A stretch of DNA of 59,340 nt from a virus (IMGVR_UViG_3300035670_000235:1-59340), one strand, 5' to 3'; shown: positions 15,432-25,474, counted from the first letter of the stretch. Numbers and translations: made by a program. Notes: generated by a model from the letters alone, not told the origin.

Positions 15432-17261
15432 ATGCCGTTAACCAAGCCAAAATTTCAACCTGGTGTTAACAAGGAAGGCACCGAGTACACCGCTGATGGC
15501 GGTTGGTTTGATTCCGACAAGGTTCGTTTTCGGCAGGGCAGGCCAGAAAAGATTGGCGGCTGGCAGAAATACATTAGCTCCTCTTTCTTGGGGACTTGCC
15601 GATCAATCTATGACTGGGCTACTAACCTCTTCTCGACATACCTGAGCTTTGGTACCAACCTGAAGTTTTATGTCAACGAAGGTACGTCCATCTATGACAT
15701 CACGCCCATTCGGAAGACCGTTAATCCGATGGCGAATGACCCCTTCACCAGTGGGGCAGCAGGCTCGGTAGAGGTCACGGTAGCAGATACAGGTCATGGT
15801 GCTGTCGTTAATGACTTCGTGACCTTTAGCGGGGCCACTACATTCGATGGCATCCCTGCAGCCGATCTAAATAAAGAGCATCAGATCACGCAGATCATTG
15901 ACGCCAATAGCTACAAGATTGTTGTAGCTACACCTTGCACGACGGGTGGAATTTCTGGTGGCGGTGCTGCGGTAATAGCTGCCTATCAAATCAACGTCGG
16001 ATTAGATGTGTATGTTCCAAGCACCGGCTGGGGTATTGGCCCTTGGGGTTCTGGGTCTTGGGGTCTTGGATCTGCCATTACTGCCTCCAGTCAGTTACGC
16101 CTTTGGTCGCAAGACAACTACGGAAATGATCTGGTATTTAATGTTCGATTAGGCGGTGTCTACTACTGGGATCAAAGTGCTGGTGTCACCACTAGAGCTA
16201 TCGCTTTGTCGGCAGTGAGTGGTGCATCTGATGCACCTGTTATTGCCACCAAGATCATGGTAAGTGAAAACGCCGCTCAGGTATTGGCATTTGGTTGCAA
16301 CCCCATTGGGTCTACCAGCATTGACCCTTTGCTGGTCAGATGGTCTAAGTCAGACAGCCCAATTGACTGGACTCCGACGTCCACCAATGACGCTGGCGGG
16401 CAGCTGCTCAGTTCCGGCTCGTTTATTGTGACGGCGCAAAAGACCAAGCAGGAGGTGCTGATCTTTACCGATGCTGGCCTGTACAGCATGCGATATGTCG
16501 GATCGCCCTTTGTGTATTCGTTCTCGCTGGTGTCGGATTACCATGGCTGCCTATCTCCGAACTGCGTGGCAGATGCTGACGGCCTTGTGTTCTTTATGGA
16601 CGAAGGTAACTTCTATGTTTACAACGGCGCAGTGCAGACATTGGATTGCACTGTATTGGACTATGTATTCTCCGATCTTAATTTAGGCCAGGCATATAAG
16701 ATCTTTGCTGGCACCAACACCAAGTTCTCGGAAGTGACTTGGTACTATCCATCTAGCAATTCGCAAGAGATCAATCGGTACGTCACCTACAACTACAAAG
16801 AGCAGATCTGGTACATCGGCACCATGGAACGCACTGCGTACTATGAGTCTGCCCTAAAGAACTTCCCGATAGCCGCTGGCAAGGCCAACGGTTACAACTA
16901 TCTATACCAGCACGAGGTCGGCTACGACGCTGACGGCAGCCCTTTGACTGCCTACATTGAGTCGGGCAGTCTTGAGCTAGACCCGGGTCAGAAATTCATG
17001 TTTATGTCTAGGGTCATCCCCGACTTTAAGTTCAAAGGAAGCACCAGTTCGAATATGATTAGCCTTGTCATTAAGGGCAAGGATTACCCATTGCAGAACC
17101 TGAATGTCAAATCAACCTCGACAGTGGGTTCATCCACCGATCAGGTATTTGTCCGAAACCGGATGCGACAGGCAGCGGTTCGGGTGGAAAGCACTGGGCT
17201 TGGCTATGGCTGGCGATTAGGTGACCTTCGCTTCGACCTTCGCACGGACGGGCAGCGCTAA
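15432..17261 (+). CDS. Tail nozzle/hub protein (tubular B-like)
   Basis: A 609-aa beta-rich protein. The opening (PKFQPGVNKEGTEYTADGGWFDSDKVRFR, with the GGW-x-D-x-x-K-V-RFR block) marks a widespread large virion protein of short-tailed phages, usually interpreted as tail nozzle or P22 gp10-like stabiliser. A C-terminal region with DPGQKFMFMSRVIPDFKF and VRNRMRQAAVRVESTG is also typical. Role: ring at the distal tail through which DNA passes. Assignment by pattern; search not run. Confidence 0.7.
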   Translation: MPLTKPKFQPGVNKEGTEYTADGGWFDSDKVRFRQGRPEKIGGWQKYISSSFLGTCRSIYDWATNLFSTYLSFGTNLKFYVNEGTSIYDITPIRKTVNPMANDPFTSGAAGSVEVTVADTGHGAVVNDFVTFSGATTFDGIPAADLNKEHQITQIIDANSYKIVVATPCTTGGISGGGAAVIAAYQINVGLDVYVPSTGWGIGPWGSGSWGLGSAITASSQLRLWSQDNYGNDLVFNVRLGGVYYWDQSAGVTTRAIALSAVSGASDAPVIATKIMVSENAAQVLAFGCNPIGSTSIDPLLVRWSKSDSPIDWTPTSTNDAGGQLLSSGSFIVTAQKTKQEVLIFTDAGLYSMRYVGSPFVYSFSLVSDYHGCLSPNCVADADGLVFFMDEGNFYVYNGAVQTLDCTVLDYVFSDLNLGQAYKIFAGTNTKFSEVTWYYPSSNSQEINRYVTYNYKEQIWYIGTMERTAYYESALKNFPIAAGKANGYNYLYQHEVGYDADGSPLTAYIESGSLELDPGQKFMFMSRVIPDFKFKGSTSSNMISLVIKGKDYPLQNLNVKSTSTVGSSTDQVFVRNRMRQAAVRVESTGLGYGWRLGDLRFDLRTDGQR

Positions 17262-17512
17262 TGGCTGGCAGAATCCCACTCACCCTACCCATAGCTGCCC
17301 CTGCCTATGACAAGTTCAACGAGGCATTGACTCGCCGCACCTTGGAGCTGGAGATTCAGGAGCTTCGCTCTGAGGTACTACGAGCCAAAACGCAGGGCGA
17401 TAGCGTGGGCAGTCTTGCCATGAAACGCTTTCAGTTCATGCCCCTGTATCCATCCCAAAAAACGACCAACAATGTCGGGGAATGGCTGGGTGGCTGGGGA
17501 GGGTGCTGCTAA
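17261..17512 (+). CDS. Small hypothetical, coiled-coil, tail module
   Basis: An 83-aa protein with a central predicted coiled coil (ALTRRTLELEIQELRSEVLRA, residues about 20-45) and a Trp/Gly/Cys-rich end (GEWLGGWGGCC). It overlaps the nozzle stop and the next start by one base each. Possibly an assembly chaperone or minor tail piece. Confidence 0.62.
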   Translation: MAGRIPLTLPIAAPAYDKFNEALTRRTLELEIQELRSEVLRAKTQGDSVGSLAMKRFQFMPLYPSQKTTNNVGEWLGGWGGCC

Positions 17513-17847
17513 TGTCCTTCCAGAACATCACTGGGCTGAAGCTGGGGCAGGCCGCCATCACAACTAGCTACACCACGCTCTATACCGTCCCTACAGGCAC
17601 TCGCGCCTATGTCAAGGGCATGGATATCTGTAACACCACAGGCTCCTCTATTGGCCTCTACGTGTCTTTTGTGCCATCTGCTGGATCGGCAGGGGCTAGC
17701 AACGCGGTGTTCTATAATGCCGCCATTCCTGCTTACACCACGGTTCAGTGGTGCGGAACGCAGATCCTCAATGCCGGTGACACCATCCAAGTGAAGGCAT
17801 CAGCCACCGGCTGCACCATCACCGCTAGCGGTGGAGAAGCGCTGTGA
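17512..17847 (+). CDS. Putative tail protein, paralogue of 19071 gene
   Basis: A 111-aa beta protein starting at ATG 17512 (TAATG overlap). Layout MSFQNITGLKLGQAAIT, YTVPTGTRAYVKGMDICNT, a middle turn-rich part and LNAGDTIQVKASATGCTI closely parallels the product at 19071. Both look like a small beta-sandwich used in virion accessory or fibre-base proteins. Function inferred from place only. Confidence 0.68.
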   Translation: MSFQNITGLKLGQAAITTSYTTLYTVPTGTRAYVKGMDICNTTGSSIGLYVSFVPSAGSAGASNAVFYNAAIPAYTTVQWCGTQILNAGDTIQVKASATGCTITASGGEAL

Positions 17848-19061
17848 TCTCGGTATACCCGGCTGGTGTACAGGATGTTGCCCTCGGTGGCACCAACCTC
17901 GATGCCTTCGGAAGGCTTCGGGTGTCGAATCCGTTTACCCTGTTTGATAGTCAGAACCGATATGGCAAAGACCCTCAGTTTGATGAGTCCCTGACGGGTT
18001 CTGCCACCAGCACCTACTTGGCCAATGAGTCGTCGGTAGAGCTTGCGGTTACCACCGCATCTGGAGATAAGGTAGTTAGGCAGTCAATGCGGGTGTTTCC
18101 GTATCAGCCGGGCAAGAGCTTGCTGGTTCTTGCCACCTTCACCATGGCAGCTGGAGAGGAAAACCTTCAGCAGCGAGTTGGTTATTTCAATACTAACAAT
18201 GGTGTGTTCTTTCAGCAGAAGGACGATGTGCTGTCTTTTGTTGTGAGAACCTACACGGGCGGATCTGCCAGTGATGCCCGCACTGTCAATCAGGCTGACT
18301 GGAATGGAGACAAGTTAGATGGAACCGGTTCCAGCGGTATTACGCTGGATGAGACCAAGACTCAAATCTTGTTTTTGGACTTTGAGTGGTTGGGTGTGGG
18401 GTCTGTGCGCTGTGGGTTCATCATTGACGGGCAGTTCATTGTTGCTCATACATTCAACAATGCAAACTCGCAGACTGCCGTTTATATGCAGACCGCTATC
18501 CTGCCGGTTCGCTATGAGATAGAGGCAACTGGAGCGTTATCCACTTCTGCATCGATGAAGCAGATCTGCTCGTCGGTTGTTTCTGAAGGTGGTTACAGTC
18601 AGATATCGGCTGAAAGTATTGCCAGACGAACCGCCGCACTGGGTTCTATTAGCACAACCTTTTTGCCATTGGTTTCGATTCGCCTTGCATCAGATTCACT
18701 TGGCGCAGTGGTGATTCCATCGAACGTCAAGGTTCTCCCAACCAGCACTGCCGACTACGAGATTGTGTTGGTAAAGAATGCAACCTTGACTGGCGCCTCT
18801 TATGACACATCCACGTTCGCGCATGTGGATTACGACGTTACCGCTACGGCAATGACGGGTGGCACGATCGTACAGTTGTCTTATGCAACAGCAACCAACC
18901 AAGCGGCTGGTCAAGCCACGCCAGAAATTGGCTACAACTTTCACTTGCAGTTAGGCGTGACCTTGGGTGGGGTCAGCGATGTCTACACCATCGGTATTCG
19001 CACCTTCAGTGGCACAGGCAGTGCTGTTGGATCTCTGGCCTTCTACGACCTGACAACCTAA
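17844..19061 (+). CDS. Large conserved tail/virion protein
   Basis: A 405-aa protein with a GTG start overlapping the previous stop (GTGA). It contains DAFGRLRVSNPFTLFDSQNRYGKDP, a motif of a conserved phage virion protein, followed by FNTNNGVFFQQKDDVLSFVVRT and FDFEWLGVGSVRCGFIIDG strands, a jelly-roll-like layout. These proteins sit in tail modules of many podo- and myoviruses and may be baseplate or fibre-attachment parts. No catalytic motif. Confidence 0.68.
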   Translation: MISVYPAGVQDVALGGTNLDAFGRLRVSNPFTLFDSQNRYGKDPQFDESLTGSATSTYLANESSVELAVTTASGDKVVRQSMRVFPYQPGKSLLVLATFTMAAGEENLQQRVGYFNTNNGVFFQQKDDVLSFVVRTYTGGSASDARTVNQADWNGDKLDGTGSSGITLDETKTQILFLDFEWLGVGSVRCGFIIDGQFIVAHTFNNANSQTAVYMQTAILPVRYEIEATGALSTSASMKQICSSVVSEGGYSQISAESIARRTAALGSISTTFLPLVSIRLASDSLGAVVIPSNVKVLPTSTADYEIVLVKNATLTGASYDTSTFAHVDYDVTATAMTGGTIVQLSYATATNQAAGQATPEIGYNFHLQLGVTLGGVSDVYTIGIRTFSGTGSAVGSLAFYDLTT

Positions 19062-19070
19062 AGAGGAATC

Positions 19071-19406
19071 ATGGCTGATTCAATCAAAGTACTAGGTCAG
19101 GTTTCTCCAGCAGCCACTACGCTGACTGATTTGTATGTTGTACCTGCCCAAGCGCAGACCACGGTCAGCAGCATCACGGTCTGCAACACCGGGTCTTCTG
19201 CAGTCACGATCCGCATTTCAGTGGCAGTGGCAAACGCTGCCGACAACGTGAAGCAGTACATCTACTACGACTATGTGATCGGGGCGAAAGACACCCTGCT
19301 CATTGTTATTGGGATGACCCTGAATGAAACCGATAGGGTCAAGGTTTATGCCAGCGCCACCAATGTTGCATTCAACATCTTTGGCGTAGAGACAGCGAGA
19401 GAGTAA
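19071..19406 (+). CDS. Putative tail protein, paralogue of 17512 gene
   Basis: A 111-aa beta protein, same length as the 17512 product and aligned along its length (LYVVPAQAQTTVSSITVCNTGS against LYTVPTGTRAYVKGMDICNT). The two flank the 405-aa tail protein. Probably arose by duplication and both may decorate the tail or its fibres. Ribosome site AGAGGAATC. Confidence 0.66.
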   Translation: MADSIKVLGQVSPAATTLTDLYVVPAQAQTTVSSITVCNTGSSAVTIRISVAVANAADNVKQYIYYDYVIGAKDTLLIVIGMTLNETDRVKVYASATNVAFNIFGVETARE

Positions 19407-19409
19407 ACA

Positions 19410-22400
19410 ATGCCAAACCAGAACATGCAGGGGCTTGCAGCGATATTGGCTGAGCAGGGTCGCAATGGCGACACCATGCTGATGCATGTCGCTCCGAGCG
19501 AAGTGGAGTACCTTGCTGGCTTTGGTGGCATCACCGAGAACCCGATGACGGGTTTGCCGGAGGCATTTAAGTTTAAGGATCTGCTGCCGTTTGTGGGTTC
19601 CGCCTTTCTCGGCCCTGCGTTCAAGGCAGTGGGATTCTCTCCGGGTGTGTCGAACTTTCTAGCCACCACTGCCTCGACTATGTTAGGCGGAGGTAGCCTT
19701 GAGAAAGGCATCATGTCTGGCTTGGTGTCATCCTCGATTGGTCGGCTTGGTAGGAACTTGGCGGATCTTGGCCCTAATGCCGCTGTAGATGCGGCAACAG
19801 GTCAGCCTATTGCAGACACTGGTTACAAGTTCGGCATCTTCAAAAAGCCAGAGACCGGCACATTCGGATCTCGCTATTCACAAGCGTTCCAGTCGCCGGA
19901 GTTTAATCCGGTTCAAATGGTGAAGGCTGCTGGCGAAGCGGGCTTGGATAACCTGCTTGAGCAAATCCAAAAACCCAGCGTCATGATTCCATTTACTGTC
20001 GGTGCTGGTGAACTTGGCCGAATCAAGGCCGAGGAAGATTACGCAAGGCAGTATCAAAACTTCCTTGAGGATCAAGCGGAGCGTCGCCGCAGAATCCGCG
20101 AACGTACCCCACAGATTTTACCGCCATCGAGTCCGTACTATCGTTCACCTGGCATGGCGCAGGGTGGGGCGGTACAGCGGAAGTTCGATGGCTATTCTTT
20201 TGACCTGAGTTTCCTTGACAACATGGGCAGCATGGATTTCCCGCAGCTGCAGGATTTCATGGCATCTCAGGCTGGGCAACAATATGCAGAGCCTAGCCCT
20301 GTCTCGATGGGCGTGATTGGTCAAGAACCAATTTATATGCCGGAACTTGTACAAGAAGTTGCGCAAGTGGATAACCGGGAGGCTGAGTTGGCTGCGGCAA
20401 GAGAGGCAGAGATGGCTGCCGCCCGGGAAGCCGAGTTGATTCGTCAGCGAGAACAAGCTGCTGCCGAGGCAGAGGCTGCTCGTGTTGCTGCTATGCAGCG
20501 TGAAGCGGAGATGCAAAGAGCCGCTGCTGAAGCGGCTGCTGCTGAGCGTGAACGTCAGCGCATGGAGGCAGACCTTGCTCGCAGGGCGGAGGAAGCTGCG
20601 CAGAGGGAAGCCGCTGCCCGCACTAGGGCGGCAGAGGAAGCTGCTCGCAGAGAGGCTGAGCGTATTGCTGCGGAACAGGCTCGCCTTCAGGCGGAGCGTC
20701 AAGCTGAAATGCAACGACAGCAGCAACTAGAAGCACAGCGTCAGGCAGAGCTGGCTCGCGCTGCTCAGCTAGCAGAGGAGGCTCGGCAGGCAGAGATTGC
20801 TCGTCAGCAGGAAGTGGCTAGACAGCAGGAAGCAGCCAGACTTGCCGCTGAGCAGGAAGCATCTAGGCAGGCTGAGTTTGCTAGGCAGCAAGAAGCCATG
20901 CGCGTTGAAGCGGAACGTCAACGCCAAATGGAAGAGGCTCGCCAAGCAGAGGTTATGCGTCAAGCAGAGCTTCAGCGACAAGCCGAAGCTGCCCGTCAAG
21001 CAGAACTGGTTGAGATTCAGCGAAGAGCGGATCTTCAACGACAAGCTGAAATGGAAGTGGCTAGGCAGCAAGAGGCTGCCAGAATTGCTGCTGAAGAAGA
21101 GGCGGCTCGTGCCGCACAGCCCACTGGCATTTTGACTGCCTTGCCGGAGCCTGAGCCATCACCTCCAACTGCGCTTAGCGAGCCTGCAGTTACGCAGTCT
21201 CAGCTTGAGAGGGACATTCTAAATAGAACTGGCCCGGGGTCACCGGAGGGCGAATTAGCCCCGTTGTTTGATGAAGCCCCTGTTGGCCCGGCTCCACTTA
21301 CTGATATCCCGGGATTCACGCCAGCTCCAGAAGGCCCATCTGGGCCGGGCAGTCTGCGTAGCCAAGAGATTCCGACTCCACCTCCCACGATTGTCGCCCC
21401 TACTTCAGCGCCAGCTCCAATTATTACTGATGAGGAAATCATCAATAGTTTGTTTGCACCGGGTGCAGATGTGCCGCAAAGCACGGGCATCAATGAGGAT
21501 GCGCTTTACAACCTTGGTGCTTTGTTGAGTCAACCGAAAGTTGGTGGCGCAGCGGATGTGTCTCGCAACTTTGCAGTTGGCCCAATTTCGGTTGATCCGA
21601 ATGTGGCTGGTACGGCGTTAAGCGGAGAGGCATTTGGTGTGGCGCCGCCGCAGCCGACTCCGCCTCCGCCTGCAACAGCGCAGGATCTCGGCATGAGCCA
21701 AGAGGAGTTGGATGCTATTGCTGCTAACTTCAAACCACTGTATTCGGATGTAGACACCAAGCAGATGGAGCAAGATTTCCTTGCCACCCTGCCGCCGGAG
21801 GAGAAGAAAGCTGTTGAGCAGATGAACGACTACAGTCAGTTCCTGCAAAGCAGATTCAATCAGATCCGAGAAGCACTGGCAGCCAAGGACTTCGAGAAAG
21901 CCTTTGACCTTGCCATCTCCGGTGACAAGCAGTACATCAAGGAATACAACCCGGGTGAGATGACGCAAGGCATCTTTACTGCCAACTTGATGCGTACATC
22001 TGACATCTCCCAGATGACTGGGCCGATGACAGAAGAAGATATTCGCGCCTATTACGAGGCGATGCCGGTTAATGAAGTGATCCCGCTTCTGTACCCGGGT
22101 GCGAAGGTGGGCGATTACATCTACACCTTGGACAAGAACAAGGCGATGCAGCAAGACATCGCTAACCTGAGAGCATCTGGTGGCACTGGGTTCCCGAGTG
22201 CGGCCAATCAGGTTGGCATGAAGTCAACCAAGCAGAACCTCACTATCCCGCTGATTGCGGCAGCACTGGCTTTCGCCGGTGTGCCGTTTGCACTGGGCGA
22301 TGCGATCGCTTCTAGCTCTATTGGCGCAAAGCTTGGCCTTGCTGGTCTTGGTAAAGCCGGAACGACTGCGCTTGGTTCGGCCATCATTGGCGCATCTGGC

Positions 22401-24203
22401 TCTGCCCTTCAGGGTGGTAGCTTTGAGGATGCACTGAAGGCTGGATTGATGGCTGCTGGCTTTAGCTTCATAGCTGAAACGGCGCTTGGCGAGATCAAAG
22501 AAGCCTACAACAACTGGGCATTCGACAATCTGCCTGCCGGTGAGCAAGTAGCCAATACTTTGGTCACCGTTGCTGATCCTAGCAACGTGATTGTGACGGC
22601 AGTAAATCAAGCCAACAACATTGCCCAGTCTGTTACCCAGACTGCTGCGCAACTTGCGGCTCAGCAGGTCTCTCAGCCTGAAGTCAAGGTCGAGACGACT
22701 CGCGATGTGACTCAACCCAGTGTTCCTGCGCCAGTTGCTCCTCCGCCTGCCCCGCCGGTTCAAACGCCGCTGGATCAAGTTACTGTCACGACGCAGCAGC
22801 AGCAGCCTCAGCAGCCGAACGTGCCTGTCGTGGTAGCGCCGCCTGCGCCTCCCGCTCCACCACCTCCTCCGGTCATCGAGACGCCGTTGGATCAAGTGAC
22901 GGTGACAACGCAGCAGCCGACCACGCAGCAGCCAAATGTTCCTGTTGTGGTTCCGCCTCCAGCGCCACCAGTTCGTGTTGAGCCGCCATTGGATCAGGTG
23001 ACCGTAACGACTAGCCCAACCACTCAAGATAGGGTGAATGTGCCGGTTGTTGTGCCGCCGCCTGCGCCTCCACCTGTTGTCCAGACACCGCTGGATCAGG
23101 TCACTGTCACAACCAGACCTGTAACTGATGACAGGCTTAATGTGCCGACTCCGGTTCAGCCACCGCCGACTCCGATCGAGTTGACTGCCCCCGTTGAAGA
23201 GATCGTGGTAAGCACAACAAAGCCACCCAAAGATGAACTCAATATCCCCGACCTGACGATCCCGCTAACAACACCTGTGACGCCACCGGTGGAGCCGGTT
23301 ATCAATACGCCAGATCTTTTGGATAAGCTGAAAGATAAAACCAAAGATGTCCTTGAGGACGTTGCTGTATCCCAGCTTATCAGTGCTTTAATTCCAAAGC
23401 CTAAAGCGCCAACTACATCTCAAACAACCACTAGACCGCCAACCACTCAGTACACAATACCCGAGGGTTTTGAAAGACGCTATGTGGCGGCACCGGGGGA
23501 TTACAGGCATGGATTCTTGCCAGAATTCCTGTTCTTCGAAAACCTCAATCCACCCGCTGTTGAGGTGGGATCTCCATCCACAACGCCAACTGATCCAACA
23601 AGACCAGACAGGCCAGATACTATCGACGAAAGAATCGAACCCAAAGCCGCAGGCGGGAAGATCAAGTCCTATTCCCCTCGTGGATATTTGGATCTGATCC
23701 AAGGCTACAGCGAGGGCGGTGAGATCGAGGATGAGGAGAGCATTGAAGAGGAAGTGGCTGAGTACTCGGAAGCCCCGATGACGGACGGCAGTCGAGGACT
23801 CATCCAACTTGCTCAGGCAGCAATTCTTGGTCAACTGCCAGAAGAACAAACCGATGACGTCATTCAGAAGTTCATCGATCTGCATGGCAATAAGGCATTC
23901 CGAGAACTTCGCGAGAAGACGCTGGAGTCCGTTGCGAATGGCAGCCGCAAGGAAGGTATGATCGAAGGTCATACTGGCGGTATGGACGATATGGTTGAAG
24001 GCGTGATCGGGAGTTCAGAGCGAGTGGCAGTGTCGCCGGGTGAGTTCATCATCCCCGCTGATGTGGTCAGCATGTTGGGTGATGGCAACAGTGACTCCGG
24101 CAGAACCAAGCTCGAACAGATGATGTCTCGCGTTAGGAAAGATAAGACGGGTTCAACCAAGCAGGCGAAACCCATCAACTCAGCCAAAGTTTTACCTGCT
24201 TAA
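19410..24203 (+). CDS. 1,597-aa virion protein with AR-rich coiled coil and PLDQVTVTT repeats
   Basis: A giant multi-part protein. Residues 1-200 form a conserved-looking head with membrane-like or amphipathic glycine patches. Residues about 320-570 are an almost pure Ala/Glu/Arg/Gln coiled coil (QREAAARTRAAEEAARREAE style). 574-763 is Pro-rich linker. A helical, glycine-rich segment near 950-1030 could insert into membrane. At about 1097-1265 four near-identical PLDQVTVTT units and one decayed copy occur in a Pro/Val linker. The C-terminal 200 residues are acidic then contain GGMDDMVEG and VSPGEFIIPADVVSMLGDG, a motif of phage virion proteins. Likely an internal or ejected virion protein. 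No enzyme motif. Confidence 0.7.
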   Translation: MPNQNMQGLAAILAEQGRNGDTMLMHVAPSEVEYLAGFGGITENPMTGLPEAFKFKDLLPFVGSAFLGPAFKAVGFSPGVSNFLATTASTMLGGGSLEKGIMSGLVSSSIGRLGRNLADLGPNAAVDAATGQPIADTGYKFGIFKKPETGTFGSRYSQAFQSPEFNPVQMVKAAGEAGLDNLLEQIQKPSVMIPFTVGAGELGRIKAEEDYARQYQNFLEDQAERRRRIRERTPQILPPSSPYYRSPGMAQGGAVQRKFDGYSFDLSFLDNMGSMDFPQLQDFMASQAGQQYAEPSPVSMGVIGQEPIYMPELVQEVAQVDNREAELAAAREAEMAAAREAELIRQREQAAAEAEAARVAAMQREAEMQRAAAEAAAAERERQRMEADLARRAEEAAQREAAARTRAAEEAARREAERIAAEQARLQAERQAEMQRQQQLEAQRQAELARAAQLAEEARQAEIARQQEVARQQEAARLAAEQEASRQAEFARQQEAMRVEAERQRQMEEARQAEVMRQAELQRQAEAARQAELVEIQRRADLQRQAEMEVARQQEAARIAAEEEAARAAQPTGILTALPEPEPSPPTALSEPAVTQSQLERDILNRTGPGSPEGELAPLFDEAPVGPAPLTDIPGFTPAPEGPSGPGSLRSQEIPTPPPTIVAPTSAPAPIITDEEIINSLFAPGADVPQSTGINEDALYNLGALLSQPKVGGAADVSRNFAVGPISVDPNVAGTALSGEAFGVAPPQPTPPPPATAQDLGMSQEELDAIAANFKPLYSDVDTKQMEQDFLATLPPEEKKAVEQMNDYSQFLQSRFNQIREALAAKDFEKAFDLAISGDKQYIKEYNPGEMTQGIFTANLMRTSDISQMTGPMTEEDIRAYYEAMPVNEVIPLLYPGAKVGDYIYTLDKNKAMQQDIANLRASGGTGFPSAANQVGMKSTKQNLTIPLIAAALAFAGVPFALGDAIASSSIGAKLGLAGLGKAGTTALGSAIIGASGSALQGGSFEDALKAGLMAAGFSFIAETALGEIKEAYNNWAFDNLPAGEQVANTLVTVADPSNVIVTAVNQANNIAQSVTQTAAQLAAQQVSQPEVKVETTRDVTQPSVPAPVAPPPAPPVQTPLDQVTVTTQQQQPQQPNVPVVVAPPAPPAPPPPPVIETPLDQVTVTTQQPTTQQPNVPVVVPPPAPPVRVEPPLDQVTVTTSPTTQDRVNVPVVVPPPAPPPVVQTPLDQVTVTTRPVTDDRLNVPTPVQPPPTPIELTAPVEEIVVSTTKPPKDELNIPDLTIPLTTPVTPPVEPVINTPDLLDKLKDKTKDVLEDVAVSQLISALIPKPKAPTTSQTTTRPPTTQYTIPEGFERRYVAAPGDYRHGFLPEFLFFENLNPPAVEVGSPSTTPTDPTRPDRPDTIDERIEPKAAGGKIKSYSPRGYLDLIQGYSEGGEIEDEESIEEEVAEYSEAPMTDGSRGLIQLAQAAILGQLPEEQTDDVIQKFIDLHGNKAFRELREKTLESVANGSRKEGMIEGHTGGMDDMVEGVIGSSERVAVSPGEFIIPADVVSMLGDGNSDSGRTKLEQMMSRVRKDKTGSTKQAKPINSAKVLPA
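20380..21115 (+). repeat. Coiled-coil-coding low-complexity tract
   Basis: About 735 bp of imperfect short repeats (GCGGAG, GAAGC, CGTCAG units) coding for Ala/Glu/Arg/Gln heptad-like sequence in the 1,597-aa protein. Such tracts are prone to slippage and to assembly error. Confidence 0.75.
22760..23120 (+). repeat. Tandem PLDQVTVTT coding repeats
   Basis: Four copies of a CC(G/A)-CT(G)/TTG-GAT-CA-GTxAC-GTxAC type unit about 105-120 bp apart encode P-L-D-Q-V-T-V-T-T, separated by Pro/Ala/Val linkers (VPVVVPPPAPP). A degenerate fifth copy follows near 23180. Confidence 0.75.
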
Positions 24204-24214
24204 GAGGATAGGTC

Positions 24215-25471
24215 ATGGCAGAAACAGCACCCACCAGTACCACGGTTTACCAACAGGCACTGCCTGAGTACGCCGCCCCTTACTTCGAGCGTCTCCTGCA
24301 ACGTGCAGAGACGGAAAGTCTGCAGGGGTATCAGCCGTACACAGGCGCAAGGCTCGCCGACTTCACTGCCGGAGAATTGGCAGCTCAGACCGGCATTGCC
24401 GGGCTTACAGCTCCCGCTCAGATTGCGGCAGCCACTGGTGTGGCGACGAGGGCAGCGGCAAGTCCAGCGGGTGTCCCGACTGCCTTTGATTACGCCAAGG
24501 GTTATCAGCCAGGAGCCTTTGCAGCGGCGTACACGCCGACCGATATCACCTCTGGCTACACCGCTGGAGTCGGCCCTGCGGCTTATGAGGCTGGAATATT
24601 GGGCGGCATGGGGCCATTCACCGCCGATGTTGCCGCTCGCTACATGACGCCCTACCAAGAGGCAGTCACTAGCGCAGCGGTACGAGAGCTGGAGAAGGGT
24701 GCTGAGCGAGCCAGAACCGGCATTGGTCAGGCGGCAGCACAGGCGGGTGGTCGCGGCGGATATCGAGAGGCTTTGGAGCGATCCGAGTTACAACGTAACA
24801 TCCTTGAGCAGATTGGCGACGTCACTGCCAAGGGCCGAGCCGCTGCCTATGAATCTGCCATGCAGCAATATGAGCGAGATCGTCAGGCTCAGTTGGCAGG
24901 TTTCCAGACCCAAGAGGCTGCGAGACAGGCGGCAGCAGCCAGTGGCTTGGCTGGCTTTCAAGCACAGGAAGCAGCGCGTCAGGCTCAAACTCAGTTTGGC
25001 ATGACCGCTCAGCAGGCTAGCCAGCAGCAGCGTCAGGCAGCGGCAGAGTTGGCCGCTCGTCAGGAAGCGGCTCGCGAGGCTGCCCGTCAGCAGCAGACGC
25101 AGTTTGGTTTGGCCGGATTGCAACAAGATCTGGCCGGACGCCAGCAGCAGTTGGCAGCCGCTCAGACCTTAGGTCAGCTGGGTCAGACCCAGCAGGCTTT
25201 GGATCTGGAGCGATTAGCCCAGCAGGAGTCGGTGGGTCAGCGGAAGCGAGCATTGGACCAAGCCTCGCTCGATGTCGGCTATCAGGACTTCCTGAACCAG
25301 ATGGGCTACACCCAAGGTCAGCTTGGGTTCTATTCCAACATCCTGCGCGGTGTTCCGGTGCAGCCGCAACAGACCGTCTCTACATTCCAACAGCAGCCCA
25401 GCCTGTTCCAGTCTGTACTGGGAGCCGGTATCGGCGGACTCGGACTTTACAATGCCTTGCGAGGGGGCTAA
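24215..25471 (+). CDS. Internal virion-like protein, Ala/Gln-rich helical
   Basis: A 418-aa protein. The N-terminal third (YQQALPEYAAPYFERLLQRAE, then PYTGARLADFTAGE) is a conserved pattern in a large-virion-protein gene cluster of related phages. Residues 215-345 are long Ala/Gln/Arg helices (QEAARQAAAASGLAGFQAQE type, repeated) and the tail has VSTFQQQPSLFQSVLGAGIGG, which is glycine-rich. Located with three other very long helical proteins, it probably belongs to an internal or ejected core like T7 gp14-16. No sequence motif proves this. Confidence 0.6.
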   Translation: MAETAPTSTTVYQQALPEYAAPYFERLLQRAETESLQGYQPYTGARLADFTAGELAAQTGIAGLTAPAQIAAATGVATRAAASPAGVPTAFDYAKGYQPGAFAAAYTPTDITSGYTAGVGPAAYEAGILGGMGPFTADVAARYMTPYQEAVTSAAVRELEKGAERARTGIGQAAAQAGGRGGYREALERSELQRNILEQIGDVTAKGRAAAYESAMQQYERDRQAQLAGFQTQEAARQAAAASGLAGFQAQEAARQAQTQFGMTAQQASQQQRQAAAELAARQEAAREAARQQQTQFGLAGLQQDLAGRQQQLAAAQTLGQLGQTQQALDLERLAQQESVGQRKRALDQASLDVGYQDFLNQMGYTQGQLGFYSNILRGVPVQPQQTVSTFQQQPSLFQSVLGAGIGGLGLYNALRGG

Positions 25472-25474
25472 TCC

